Source: Phallusia mammillata (taxonomy: Eukaryota; Chordata; Ascidiacea; Phlebobranchia; Ascidiidae). Taken from it: a stretch of DNA of 64,000 nucleotides. A model generated the notes under the pieces. That model did no database searches. It worked only from the letters and a program-made list of their open reading frames with translations, and was not told the DNA's origin. The DNA lies in contig QLIY01000633.1 in NCBI GenBank assembly GCA_003260075.1, forward strand, positions 1 through 64,000, in the 5' to 3' direction. Positions 1 through 11,155 of this stretch are shown here, piece by piece. How positions within the stretch are numbered: the first letter of the stretch is position 1; each line of letters begins with the position of its first letter. The position numbers and the translations under genes are program-made.

Positions 1-3000
1 TGGCGCTGCAAGCACCACTACAAAAGGAAAAGCTGAAAAACTGAAGCTGTCGACAGCTCTTCACGTCATCGTGATGTCATACTGCTTGATGAAATATTTT
101 AAGTAAAAACGTTACGCACACATTTTAACCCAAGTTTTTGAAAACTTTTAAAGTTTGTCGAATGTTTGTTTTAGGCGGTCTTAAATTTTGACTGAGTTTT
201 TTCTGTTTTTAGTACTTGTTTAAAGAACTCTAAACTTCGACTGCCTTTGTTGCTGCTTTACTTTATTAGAAAACTGAAAAATATTTCAAGTGTAGTATTT
301 AATTAAGTATATCCCGTATGTATATTGTGAACGAGAAAGTTTGACTGTAAGCGCATGCTGGTGTCAACACACAATACAGAAAATGTCGACTTATACCCTT
401 TGTTTTTCTGCATTTATTAATTTCGTGCAGTTCAGCGTTAATACAGGCTTGGTCTGAACATGTGCAAAAAAGGGTAAGTTGGAAGTTTAATAATGTTGAC
501 AAAATCTTGGGGGTCAAAGATAGGATTAAAATGCTGTTAACTGTTATGCGCAACCGCTTTTTATCACCAAACACGAAAACATGATACAAAAGACTCATGA
601 GATTATTTCGCGTTTTACGAATTACTGTTTTGCATATCTTCACCAAATACGCGTATGTTATTCAGTCGAGGGTTCAACTGACGTTTAATAGACTATTCTT
701 GCTGTGGTAAATCATAATGAGTTCGACAGGCTAGCAGCTAGCGTAAATGATACTTCCTTTAACAAAATCCCGCGGCCGAACTGTCAATGCCAAGTATTGT
801 TTTTCATCAAAAATCGGCTCCTATTACTTTCAAATTTGAGATAGATATCCCAAGGACGGATGCAATTACCTCTTCCTTCCTAAAAATCCTTGAAAAAACT
901 CTATTGAAAAATACTAAAATTACCCGATCACCATAGAGGAGCATGCAACAGAACAATTAGACTCGGTGATGCTGTGGCATTCTGTTTTCCGTGTATTGTG
1001 GTCGCAATGAGTTCATTTGCATTTGCATCACATTTTGGTGTTTTAGAAGCAGTCGCATTCTAAATGTGTGGCATAACAGTTCGAACAACTTTGGTACGAT
1101 TTTTCAAATCCTGACGGAAGACTGAGTTTAAGTCATAAAAGGATTTGTGTTATTTCTATAATGTAAACCTTTTTGCAACTGTCACACAAAACAGTTTAAT
1201 ACAACATTGTTTCTCGTAGGGTTGTGGTCCTTAGCGGTGCAAATTTCTCACCAGTAGAAAATTACAAGTCCATGGAACCTAAAGTGTTGGTTTTAGTTTA
1301 CTCAAATATATAGATTATAAATCTGAGTATTTAGTCACAAAGTATTTTTTTATTGATTAAAGACGATGATTGCTAAAGTAGGGTACAAAACATTATCAAT
1401 AACAAAAATTCAAAACTTGGTAATTACCTAAGTGAGAAAGGATGTCATAAAAGTTATAAATCGCTGTATTAGAATATAAAAGACATTAGTGTTTGTGTAA
1501 CTAACCTTATATGGGACGTGGCTAACTATGGAAGTAAGGTTTCCCTATAAGCGTAAAAGGTTTCAGGTTTCGGTGCGGTTGGTTTGGCGTTTTACCGCAT
1601 TTCCTGCTCATATATAACGCTATTGTTGGCTATAGACGGTTACATTTTGGCGCTGAACTTAGTTGGAAAGGGTATATATTAGTTAATGAGCCAACAATTA
1701 ATGATATCATCGATTGATCTTGGCCAACTCCTTAATACAGACATATGACATTGTTTACTGTGAATAATAAACCCCCCCCCCAATTACCCGATCACCATAG
1801 AGGAGCATGCAACAGAACAATTAGACTCGATGATTCTGTGGCATTCTGTTTCCCGTGTATTGTGGTCGCAATGAATTCATTTGCATTTGCATTACGTTTT
1901 TGGTGTTTTAGAAGCAGTGGCATTCTAAGCTTAATGTGTGGCACAACAGTTCGAACATTTTTGGTACTTACGTAAGACTGAGTTTAACGCAAGTAATCTT
2001 TAGCATGTCATTTCTATATAGTTGAAAATTATGATTGTTTCTCGTAGGGTTGTGGTCCTTAAGCGGTGCAAATTTCGCACATTACAAGTCCATGGAACCT
2101 AAATTGTTGTTTTCAATTTACTCAAATATATAGATTATAAATCTGAGTATTTAGTCACAAAGTATTTTTGTATTGATTAAAGACGATGATTGCTAAAGTA
2201 GGGCACAAAACATTGTCTTAAAAAATTCAAAACTTGGCAATTACCTAAGTGAGAAAGGATACCATAAAAGTTGTAAGTCGCTGTATTAGAATATAAAAGA
2301 CATTAGTGTTTGTATAACTAACCTTAAATGCGACGTGGCTAGCTAGGGTAGTAAGGTTTCCCTATAAGGGTAAAAGGTTTCAGGTTTCGGTGCGGTTGGT
2401 TTGGCGTTTTACCGCATTTCCTGCTCATATATAACGCTATTGTTGGCTATAGAAGGTTACATTTTGGCGCTGTACTTAGTTGGAAAGGGTATATATTAGT
2501 TAATGAACCAACAATTACTGATATCTTTAATTGATCTTGCCCAATCCGTTCATATAGACATATGACAATGTTACTGTAAATAATCAAAAGCATTTACAGT
2601 TAATTGGGCGGGATTTTTTGGCGCTGTATTTAAAAGTGACACAATTTTGCTATTATTAAGTTTGTCACTTAGCAGCTGGATCAGAGTTGTATGCTAGTTT
2701 TTCCCCCCCCCCATGCTAGTTTTTTAGGGCAGATTTTAATGGTTTAAGCTTAAAATTAAAGCCTGAATTTAAAATTTGCGAGATAGTGTTACAAACCGCC
2801 ATACTTTATATTGAATAAATATTTATCTGTCAAATTACCTTTTCTGAAAAGAATTGCGGCTTGAGCCAAAAATTTAATGGCCTACAACATTAAACTACCC
2901 CCCCCCCTTTTTTTTGAAAACATTTTTTGGCGCTGCATTCAAAAGTGATGCAATTTTGCTGTTGTTAAGTTTTTCATTTGGCAGCTGAGTAAGAGTTGTA

Positions 3001-3365
3001 AGTTGGTCAGATTTTAGTGCTTTAAGCTTAAAATTCAAGCCTGAATTTAAAATTTGCGAGAAGTGCGTTTCGATGTGTTACAAACCGCCATACTTTATAT
3101 TGAATAAATTTTTATTTAAACCTGACAAGTTAGTTTATTCTGTCAAATTACCTTTCCTGAAAAGAATTCCGGCTTGAGCCACAAATTTTTGTGGCCTCTC
3201 AAAAATGTTTGAGAAGTTTGCACCTGTAGATCATTTTTGTGATAACTATAGTAAGGTTGGCTACTGTTGAAGTCTAAGTAATATTATTGTTATATTTAAA
3301 CGTGTTTACAGACCTAAAAAAAGCATCACAGACCACGGGAAACCTAATTTGTTTTAAATCCCACA
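1..3365. other. Intergenic region upstream of gene A
   Basis: I see no coding exon here on either strand; the short open frames lack splice context and recognisable composition. The first 900 bases hold nothing I recognise. The rest is mostly two overlapping contig copies. 919-1771 recurs at 1782-2600 after a 10-C run. 2617-2897, itself broken by a 10-C run at 2703-2712, recurs at 2928-3195 after a second 10-C run. An AG after a pyrimidine-containing stretch at 3310-3311, 54 bases before the gene A start, could be the 3' splice site of a 5'UTR intron or a trans-splice acceptor. Confidence 0.6.
919..2600. repeat. Two ~0.85 kb near-identical direct copies joined by C10
   Basis: 919-1771 and 1782-2600 align along their whole length, with scattered substitutions and small indels. 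They are separated only by C1772-1781. Both include the same landmarks in the same order, such as the stretch beginning ATTACCCGATCACC, the phrase GTTTCAGGTTTCGGTGCGG and the ending GACATATGACA. The fixed-length C run and partial divergence fit two haplotype contigs placed in series better than a real tandem duplication. A real duplication cannot be excluded from sequence alone. Confidence 0.75.
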
Positions 3366-4085
3366 ATGATGAAAGTTTTCATACTGTTTTGCACTCTATT
3401 GCTCATTTCGTTTGTATTTGGATCAAACGATACAACAACGAGCAAAACTCCGGAAACTGATGGAAAACGCCGTGTAAATGCTACACACAACTTTAATACA
3501 TCGTGTAACAACAAAACATGTTCAAATGTTACATGTCAACGGACTGACAATAAAGGTAATACACTTTTTCCTTTCTGTTTTCGAGCTGTTTTCGGGTATG
3601 TCATTGGGCAATGTGTTGTATGGTACTTGGTATAGACTTTTTTCACTGCGAGTTTTACCAAATACTAAGTAAAGAAAAACATTTCACAAAAAATAAGCCA
3701 CCGGCATTTCACTTAAGCAGGGGGTGGATCAGTGATAAATACAACGCATTCCGGCGTTGCTTAGCTCTACGACAATAAAAATGAAATAAACACATGTTCA
3801 GCGATTCAAGCGGCCAGATTAAAATCTAAGGATTACTGCAAATCAGAGTTGCAAGCGGGCCCGAAATCGGAGCCCGAACCCGGCCCGAACCCGAAAGTAT
3901 AAGCCCGAAGCCCGGCCCGAATCCGCAACGTTTTTGAATCCGAAAAATCCGAAACGAAAGTATAAGCCCGAAGCCCGTTTGGGCCCGAAATTTTGATTGA
4001 CAGGCCTACCCACGAAAGCCTTGCAACAAAGTATGAGAGAGAGAAAAAGGGAGAAGACAACAAACACAATGAACAATCGTTGACG

Positions 4086-4127
<42 letters not shown>

Positions 4128-5366
4128 ACCCGGCCCGAACCCGGCCCGAAAAACCCGGCCCGACTTGCAACTCTGCTGCAAATTAGTGGTTAAGATAATA
4201 ATGTTTTTTGTAAACTGGGCCCTAAATTTTCACTTTATCGTTTTGCTAGGAACATTGCAAACTTTTAACAACACGAAGGACAACACAATAGACATGAAGT
4301 AAGTTAAAACTGAATAGAAATTTATGTTTTTTGAAATTCGGATAGATTTGCTTAGCATTTTATTGACGATTTGTTTAGCATGTTGCCTGTATTATGCGAA
4401 CAATGTTTTTATATCATTGCTGACCATTTCAATCAAACTTAGCCTTTCTACTAAACGTTGAAAACTGTAAAATATGAAGCCCAAATTGAACAATGCATTG
4501 TTTAAAATTGTTTTTGATATAAAGTAATTTATCAGCTTGTTATTGTTTGCTATAGGTAGATTCGGTAATGTCACCTTTCAAATTGTTAGGAGTTTGACTG
4601 TACAAGTAACTTTAAAACGCCCTTATTAAACGGAACGTTTTTTTGTAGGAATATTTATACAACGTACACATAAAATAATCCGATTTAAAAATAACTTCAT
4701 AATCAGCAGTATGTTCATTAGGACGTTAAAAAACATTAATGTCCAACGCATCTTACTATCTCACATGCAAAAAATTAAATCCTTTTATTTTGTTTTATTG
4801 CGTGGTTTGCAATGACATTTACCGCTAGTCAACATGTCAAATTATGAATGTAGGGACCAACGATGCCAATGCAATACATTCGGTGCAATAAAAACGTTAA
4901 ACCGCACACTTTAGTACGACAAACTAATACGGTGATTTTGTACTGTTACAGAAACTGCATAGAGTGGTGCTGCAGTACAAACGGTAGCTTGGCTAAAGTC
5001 AAACCACGGGAAACCACAATTCCAAGTAAAAATGGAACAAGTAATGCCACAGAAAGTGGAACTTCTTCTACTCACAAAACTACTACAACCACCATGCAAA
5101 ATACATACTCTACTTCTACTCCTACCACTCTCACTACCACACCCACTACTGCTATAACTACCACCCAAAAAACTACACACTCTCCCTCTACCACTACTAG
5201 CACTACTCCTATTACTACTTCCACTACTAAAACTACTACAACTACCACACATTCTGCTACTGCCAGAATTAATGCTGATTCTACGAGTTTTGCCGAGATC
5301 AGCAGTATAATTAACCTTAATTTGCTTGGCGTGGCACTTTTTTGTGCAGCGTTGTTTATGTACTGA
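3366..5366 (+). CDS. Gene A: secreted mucin-like protein with GPI-type tail
   Basis: Three exons, 3366-3555, 4250-4298 and 4952-5366, splice in frame (donors GTAATA and GTAAGT; acceptors TGCTAG and TTACAG) to give about 217 residues. Residues 1-20 form a signal peptide (MMKVFILFCTLLLISFVFG). A short Asn- and Cys-rich head follows (cysteines in SCNNKTCSNVTC and NCIEWCC), with several N-glycosylation sequons. Next comes a stalk of about 75 residues that is mostly Thr with Ser and Pro, as in mucin-type O-glycosylated stalks. The C-terminus is hydrophobic (NLLGVALFCAALFMY) after a small-residue region, which suggests a GPI attachment signal. Intron phases are 1 then 2, the same as gene B 1.5 kb downstream on the same strand, so the two may be diverged tandem duplicates. 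I do not recognise a named family. The ATG at 3366 is followed by a second ATG at 3369. Confidence 0.8.
3840..4165. repeat. GCCCGAA-type simple repeat around a 42-C run, in gene A intron 1
   Basis: Intron 1 of gene A holds many near-tandem copies of GGCCCGAA/CCCGAA and the phrase AGTATAAGCCCGAAGCCCG (twice). C4086-4127 interrupts the array, and more CCCGGCCCGAA copies follow it. The local GC content is far above the surroundings. The 42-C run is one of five long runs in the window; unlike the 10-C runs it does not clearly separate two overlapping copies, so it may be a sized gap inside the repeat. Confidence 0.6.
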
Positions 5367-6842
5367 AACATTCAGTCCATTTCATGGTAATTTTGAAACC
5401 AAACCAAACTTCTGTAAACGTTGTGTTGTTTAATGTGACATTTGAAACCATGCCCTTTATGCATTGTAACCATATCATAGCTAACCCTATTGTCGTTTTA
5501 TGCCACAAACCCCGAGCTGAACATACTTGGGGGTGTTTTATAAAACCTCGAAATGAACAAATCATAACTTTGTGTTTAAGCAAAGAATGTGTGGCGTTGC
5601 TTTTATGATGGCTCCAAACTTACTGGGCTTGATAACTCACAACGATGACACATTCTTGGTTTCTGCGTTATGTATAAAACCTTTCTTATTCAAAAAACAA
5701 TCTTTACACTTTAATCCCCGATGTAAAAGCGTGATAATCATAATAAGAACTGTATAAATGTATTTGATTTGCTAGAAGGGTTTATGAAGCATGTTTTAGG
5801 TGTAATATAGTTCGATACTTTTATGCCTGTTCGCTTTAGTTTGTGTTTGAAAGTGTACATTTCAATAAACTTTGCATGTGGAAAAAGTTAAATCTCAGAA
5901 AAATTTCCTTCAAAAGCTGCTTTTGTTTGGAAATAAGCGTGGTCAGAAAAAGCAAAACAGAGAACTGTATGAAAATGTTTCGAGTCATAATAGACCACGA
6001 TTTGACAGGGATAGCGCTAAAATGGGGCTTAATTAGAATACAAAATTACCGACCAGTGACTGTATCATTGTTGATGATTGACTGAATGCGTTTGACGTGG
6101 AAATTCCTACAAAACAATAGACCTGATCATATTTCATGCGAGGTAGTGATGCTTACCAATAGAAATAACAATACAATTATGTGCAGCCATCGAAACCGCC
6201 AATCGGGTCTCCACGACGACAAAGGCCATGGTTTTCCTGTCACCGGGAAACGTTCCATTGTTTGCTGGCGTCTCTGTTGGAGAAATGTAAAAATGAATAG
6301 GGCTGCCAAGCCACATAAAAATTTCGAAGGAAACAACAAACGGTTCATGTTACAATCAATTTAGCCGTCAGTTTATGGAAAATGGAAAGTGATATTGATG
6401 TTGCTGCCTGTTTAAGCAAATGTGATAAGCGGTTGATTTTTAAGAGTGCAATATTTCTTTAAAAAAGGCAGATTGAAATTGGGTAAATATAAAAGCTATG
6501 CACAGGATCTGTCCCTCTAATAGTAGGCATGTTTATATTGATGCTTGTTTTATCTACAGATGTGGTTGTTTGCCTAAAAATGGAAATAAGTAAACTGGTT
6601 TTTTTTTCAATTATTCAACAGTTAGTTACGTCACGTCTTGGTTTCTGGGTTAACAGAACCACATAGTGAAAAATATCGGCATGGAAATTAAAGTCAGATT
6701 CAGATTGATTTAGCCCTTCTTACTACATATAACAATAAAACATAGTGGCTTCCAAAACACACTAATATAACCAATTCTGTCTTTTTTTTCTATAGATTTA
6801 AAAATAAAATAACTCAAGTTATTATAAAACGGTGATATTAAA
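5367..6842. other. Intergenic region between genes A and B
   Basis: No coding exon is supported; the open frames here lack splice context and composition. AATAAA at 5864-5869 is a possible poly(A) signal for gene A, about 500 bases past its stop. A T-rich tract ending CTATAG (AG at 6794-6795) lies 47 bases before the gene B start. It looks like a 3' splice acceptor of a 5'UTR intron or a trans-splice site. No TATA-like promoter stands out. Confidence 0.5.
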
Positions 6843-9607
6843 ATGCTAATAGCGGGCATTGATAGAATTACAATGCTTACTATTTACTTGTTTATTGTGA
6901 CATTAACTATTCTGTCCTCACGGTTCGGTGCGCATGCAGTGACGTGTACAGCTGGTCTCAACGTCAACGTTTCCGTGAACACCCCAAATGCGCGTGTTCA
7001 CTTTGATAACATCACCAATGAAAACTGCAGCGCCCACCAACTTTGCATTACAGTGCAACTGACCGGTGTGTACGTAAACGGTAAGTTTTATCAAACATGG
7101 TTTAATATTAGTAGTGGTGGACTTACGACCTAAACCTATAGTCATGCATGGAATCTTCGGTTTGCCGAATTTATTTCGCTGAATCGGCCATTTTTACAAA
7201 ATTCGGTTTGGCCGTATATTTTGTTGCAATTCGGCCGAAACCGAATCTTGTGTGAACACAAATTTGAAACGTTAAAACTTGTCTTTTCTGTTTCACAAGG
7301 TACCATACAATCTTTATAACGACGCCATAACAAAAAAAAACAATAATTTGTAAAACATTATCGTTTTTCCTACTCCAGACGATAGGTCTGTAATTCATTG
7401 GCAAGCAGGCTATGAAAGAGGGAACCTTAAACCTCACAGAACAAAATGAAATGATTATGAAACATAACTGTATTCAGCACTGCTTGCCTTGTGGATAAAC
7501 TTATGTTTACTTGTCCAACGCGTAGCGTTCGACTTCGCGTAACATATAAATCGGTTGATTTCGCAAAACTTCCAAATGTTCGGTTGCAGCCGAACCCAAA
7601 GGAAGCCGAGTGTATCGCTACACCAAAACGTTTCGGGGTAAAGCCAAAAATCAACATAAATCAAAAACACGACACAGTAGAAGTTTTGATAAAAATCGTA
7701 TGCTGTTAATGCAAGCAAACTCGTTTATGATAATGTACAAACGGCACATTTTTCGACCAACTGAAACTTTGCTTTATTTCTAAGTAATTTCTAGAGTAGA
7801 CCATCGACAGGCAAACTTAACCCGACAGCCGCTACTCTATTTAAGTAAAGACTTGCAACATAATTGCTAAAGGAATGTGATATATTGAAAGTGTAAAATA
7901 TGACTTTCAGCGTATTTAACTGAATCGAAACGAACTAACGTTTTTACGATCGACTCGTCTTTACATTCTCATGTGAAATCGGCTTCAATAATAACAAAAC
8001 GTGGCAAAACCAGTGTATACGGATTTCATTGCGCTATTTGGAAGATACGTTTTATGGCTCTTGGGGTGTTGTACTTTTACTTGTATAGGTCGTTCAAATC
8101 GTTGTCCAGTGTACCCAAAGCAATTGGCAATGAAAAAATACTACATCATAGTACGCCAGGCCCATGAAATGCGTCATGCCGAATTAAGGCGGTCTCCAGG
8201 CGTTACAATATAGCAGGGCACAGACCAGAAAAAACAAATGCTTGGGAGACCAGCTTAATTCCATATAACGCCTTTTATGGGCATGGCGTACTATAATTTA
8301 AAGTTGAGTATGACGCTGGCTAGCATGGACGCTTCAGGGCTGATCCCAGTATGAGTGTATTCATATTAGCTGAAAATAGATTATTTTGCCTTTCTTTTGC
8401 AGCTTGGACAGGTTGGGTAATTTCCGATAAATGGCACCAAGAGCATAGGCGTTTGCAATGGCAGTCATTAATTTGCTTAGTCAGCAACTATTGTCATGGC
8501 AAACGCCTATGCTCTGTTGCGCCATTTAGCAGAAATTAGCCAACCCGTCTAGTGTGGTTTCTTGTCTTAGCTACTAAGACCTAGTAGCTCTGCCGATTTA
8601 TGCAGGAGTGTGCCGTGATTGCTTGTCTGCATGGACGCTTCAGGGCTGATCCCAGTATAAATGTATATATCTTAGCTAAATAGACTTTTTGCCCTTTTTT
8701 GCAGCTTCTTTGCCAGTGACGTTTTCTGGTTACTTCGGAGGTTGTTTAAATCCTGATGAGTGCCCGGAAAATTTGTGCGCAGAAATCGATCGCCAACTTG
8801 CCAGCGTCGACAACATAACGTAAGATTCGCGGTAGTAACGCCATTACCATGGACACTAGCAATACAATGCAACCATGGCCGCACTCAAAGTAGATTGTAG
8901 TTTGACGAATTTAAGAAAAAAAGGTGTAATCTTTATTTTCATTGTTACTTTATCAAATTGTTATATTTTGAACGTTTTTGTAAAACAGCAAGGACACCTA
9001 AAACACGTGACTTGTCGAGTATACAGGTGTCCTGTTAATATTTTATATTTCTTTATTATTTCATATATTAGTCCAACATTACGCCAAAAAATGCATTATG
9101 TAGATTGTAGAGCATGTTATGTGATTTTATATGTAATCTGTTTAATTCTAAGGATTGTTTTGCAACAGCGAGTTTACATGAACGTTTGTTGATTTACATT
9201 CAAGCTCTTGCGAAGCCCAATATGTTTCCAACTGCACCTCAAACACCGCAACCAACGTCACGGAAACGACGTCACAAACCACATACGTCACTGTGACCGC
9301 ACCAGAGCACTCCTCCTCCTCCGCTTACACCTCATCCTCTCAAACAGCGACGACCGCGTCACCAGTAATCGAAACACAAACATCTGATATAAAAACAACA
9401 ACTGCTGAGCAAAGCACAATAACGGCACCAAATACCACGACCACTACAGGAGACGTTAAAGTTCTCAACTCGACCACGCCAGTTTCTGAAAGCCAAACTG
9501 TGGCTGCTACGATACAATCAACGACTTCAGGAACAGCTAGACTGTATGAAATTAAACTAGTTTTGCTGTCACTTGGTCTTACTTTGTGCCTGCCTCTTTA
9601 CGTGTAA
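6843..9607 (+). CDS. Gene B: GPI-type Ly6/uPAR-like protein with mucin stalk
   Basis: Exons 6843-7080, 8705-8819 and 9205-9607 join in frame (phases 1 and 2; donors GTAAGT and GTAAGA; acceptors TTGCAG and TTCAAG) to give about 251 residues. An N-terminal signal segment (TIYLFIVTLTILSS) precedes a cysteine-rich domain of about 100 residues. Its order VTCTAG, NCSAHQLCITVQL, GYFGGC, DECPENLC, SCEAQY, SNCTSN resembles an Ly6/uPAR three-finger domain, including a C-N pair near the end. That is pattern recognition only. A stalk of about 95 residues rich in Thr, Ser and Val follows, then a hydrophobic C-terminus (LVLLSLGLTLCLPLYV) typical of a GPI signal. The long first intron holds inserted repeats. 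The 9605 stop overlaps a GTAAGT, so read-through splicing is conceivable. Confidence 0.78.
7145..7640. repeat. Element rich in TTCGG...CCGAA palindromes, gene B intron 1
   Basis: 7145-7250 holds repeated self-complementary phrases (CTTCGGTTTGCCGAA, ATTCGGCCGAAACCGAAT). 7545-7640 holds a second cluster (GTTCGGTTGCAGCCGAA, AAACGTTTCGG). The roughly 300 bases between are AT-rich and unremarkable. The layout suggests a short element with sub-terminal inverted motifs. Related clusters appear near 37360-37700 and 46210-46520. I cannot name a family or define target-site duplications. Confidence 0.35.
8326..8707 (+). repeat. Duplicated intron end and splice acceptor flanking an insertion
   Basis: About 80 bases ending in the acceptor of gene B exon 2 occur twice: 8326-8405 and 8629-8707. 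Both start CATGGACGCTTCAGGGCTGA, continue through a similar T-rich stretch and end TTTTGCAGCTT. Only the second copy is followed by the conserved coding exon. The first is followed by a foldback. The upstream copy is thus a decoy or alternative acceptor. Splicing to it would add a foldback-derived segment and disrupt the protein. Confidence 0.65.
8406..8550. mobile_element. Foldback (MITE-like or hairpin) element, ~58-bp arms
   Basis: The left arm 8406-8464 and right arm 8492-8550 are imperfect reverse complements. The left arm includes GGTTGGGTAATTTC, ATGGCACCAAGAGC and ATAGGCGTTTGC. The right arm includes GCAAACGCCTAT, GCTCTGTTGCGCCAT and GAAATTAGCCAACCC. The loop is about 27 bases. It sits exactly after the decoy splice acceptor. 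It could be a MITE or, if transcribed, a long hairpin RNA; no coding potential is evident. Confidence 0.65.
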
Positions 9608-10327
9608 GTAAGGTCGTCTTGGGCTGCTGTTTTTTGTAATGTTAGCTGTAAATTGAGTGGAAATACTTGGTTTCCTTAAACTCATAACGCAGATAAAGCT
9701 TAAATTTTAAGCCAAATCTCAGTCGACCAACCAAGTTTCGTATACTTCATATTGCAGTTGGAAGTCCAAAAATCGTGTTTTTATGGTTGACATGGTCCGA
9801 AAATGTACACACTTCATTAATAGGCCATGGGTTTTCGGGAGAAAAAAAGGGTAAAGCGCCAAAATCGTCTGCATGACAAATGCTTATTTTCTTTACGCTA
9901 TCGTACATATCTGCATGCCAATGTATAGCAAACTTGTCAATCTTAACATGTTCGTCTCTTGCAGTTTAATGCATTATAAATGTAAATACAAAAAAGTTGT
10001 ATATTTTGTGAAGTTTTGATTATTCTGCTCAAAGGTCATATGTTTACATCATTTCTCGATAAATCTGGCGCCCCGCACCATTCGGCCAGGTTTTGTGTAC
10101 ATTTGAATGTTTTTTTTCTTTTTTTTCACGAGGTTCGAACTCAGGACGCTCCCGGGGACGAATCCCGATCAAGGTTGTTTATGTCTGTATATGGGTCAGG
10201 CGCGCCGGACCATTCGACCAAGTTTCTGCCCTACATTTCAATGCTTGCATATGCGCCACGCACACCGAGTCTTTAGCGTCACCTAGCAATAATCTTATAC
10301 TAAAACATTGGCCGAGTGGAGGCGCTG
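9608..10327. other. Intergenic region between convergent genes B and C
   Basis: This is the shared 3' region of gene B (+) and gene C (-). It contains no supported exon. Around 10130-10175 the phrase GAGGTTCGAACTCAGGACGC resembles an RNA polymerase III B box (GGTTCGAANCC) as found in tRNA-derived SINEs, but I see no convincing A box, so I do not call an element. Confidence 0.45.
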
Positions 10328-11155
10328 TCATAAACTCGGCAGACGCGACGCGCTTCTGTAACTAGGCAACGCATTTGAGCTGCTTCCTGGTTTTTGCTCC
10401 TGCTCGCAATCCTCTGATATTGTTGCGATCCTTGATTTTTCTGGGATTATTTTGTAGGAAGACGGATGTCTGACGACTTCCGAATAAAGAGGAGGCTGGT
10501 CCGAATACCTCCGGGATCGCCGGGAAGACGACCTGTGATGGGAAGTCCTCTGAGAACCTCCAGGATTAGCAGGATCGGACGAGTTTAAGTTTTCGTAGAT
10601 ACGATCTATCCACTGATCAGGTTCTGCAAAAGATTTAGTGGCATTGGTGGAAATAATTTTAAAACTGTCCTTGTACAGAAATCGTCCTTAACCAACGTGG
10701 ACTCAATGCAGACGATTCAAGTTACGAATAATCATAGTAAACGCAAGCTTTTAGTGCAATGGAATCAGTTAAAAAATAGAATTATTTTCCTTACCGTACT
10801 GTATGCAGACTCTTATTCCCGCAGCCAGCAAAACAATACTTAATACCATCATCACAATCCCAGCGAACCAATCCACCAAAGCAGCAACGGCAATTGCACC
10901 GATAAATAACAAGCACCCGTGTGTCATGGAACAATACGACAACCGCCTAAAAAACTTTCGTCTGTTTCTGTCTCTTCTTATTCTGTTTTCAACGTTTCTT
11001 CTGATTCTGGCCATGTCCTGGCGTTCCTGATCATTTATCAGGGAATCTACAGTTGCCTCGTGTCGCCCAGGAAGTTGTGTTGAGTGATCACGACCTTGAG
11101 GTCCATTGTGCGAAGTTTGTGATACTGAGGTGGAAATTGGAGGCCCAACCAGCAT
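10328..11155 (-). CDS. Gene C: small membrane protein, two hydrophobic segments
   Basis: Exons 10795-11155 and 10328-10623 on the minus strand splice in phase 1 (donor GTAAGG, acceptor TTTGCAG). The second exon encodes exactly 97 residues before TGA. The N-terminal part is polar with a basic, Arg-rich stretch. Two adjacent hydrophobic segments follow (CLLFIGAIAVAALVDW and FAGIVMMVLSIVLLAAGI). The tail of about 100 residues is Ser/Arg-rich with tyrosine motifs (PPLYSEVV, ALPSYRS). This suggests a two-pass membrane protein with a cytosolic tail. The ATG at 11155 is chosen because an acceptor-like TATACAG lies 5 bases upstream. Coding may instead extend 5' through an upstream exon near 11225-11297 (GTAATT donor), but that stretch has no ATG. 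Family not recognised. Confidence 0.65.

Noticed and set aside
4911..5371. Minus-strand Ser/Val-rich open frames opposite gene A exon 3
   Set aside because: Shadows of the Thr-rich stalk. The + strand has the signal peptide, splice sites and GPI-type tail.
10120..10180. Polymerase III B-box-like GAGGTTCGAACTC
   Set aside because: No A box at the right distance and no cloverleaf; too little for a tRNA or SINE call.
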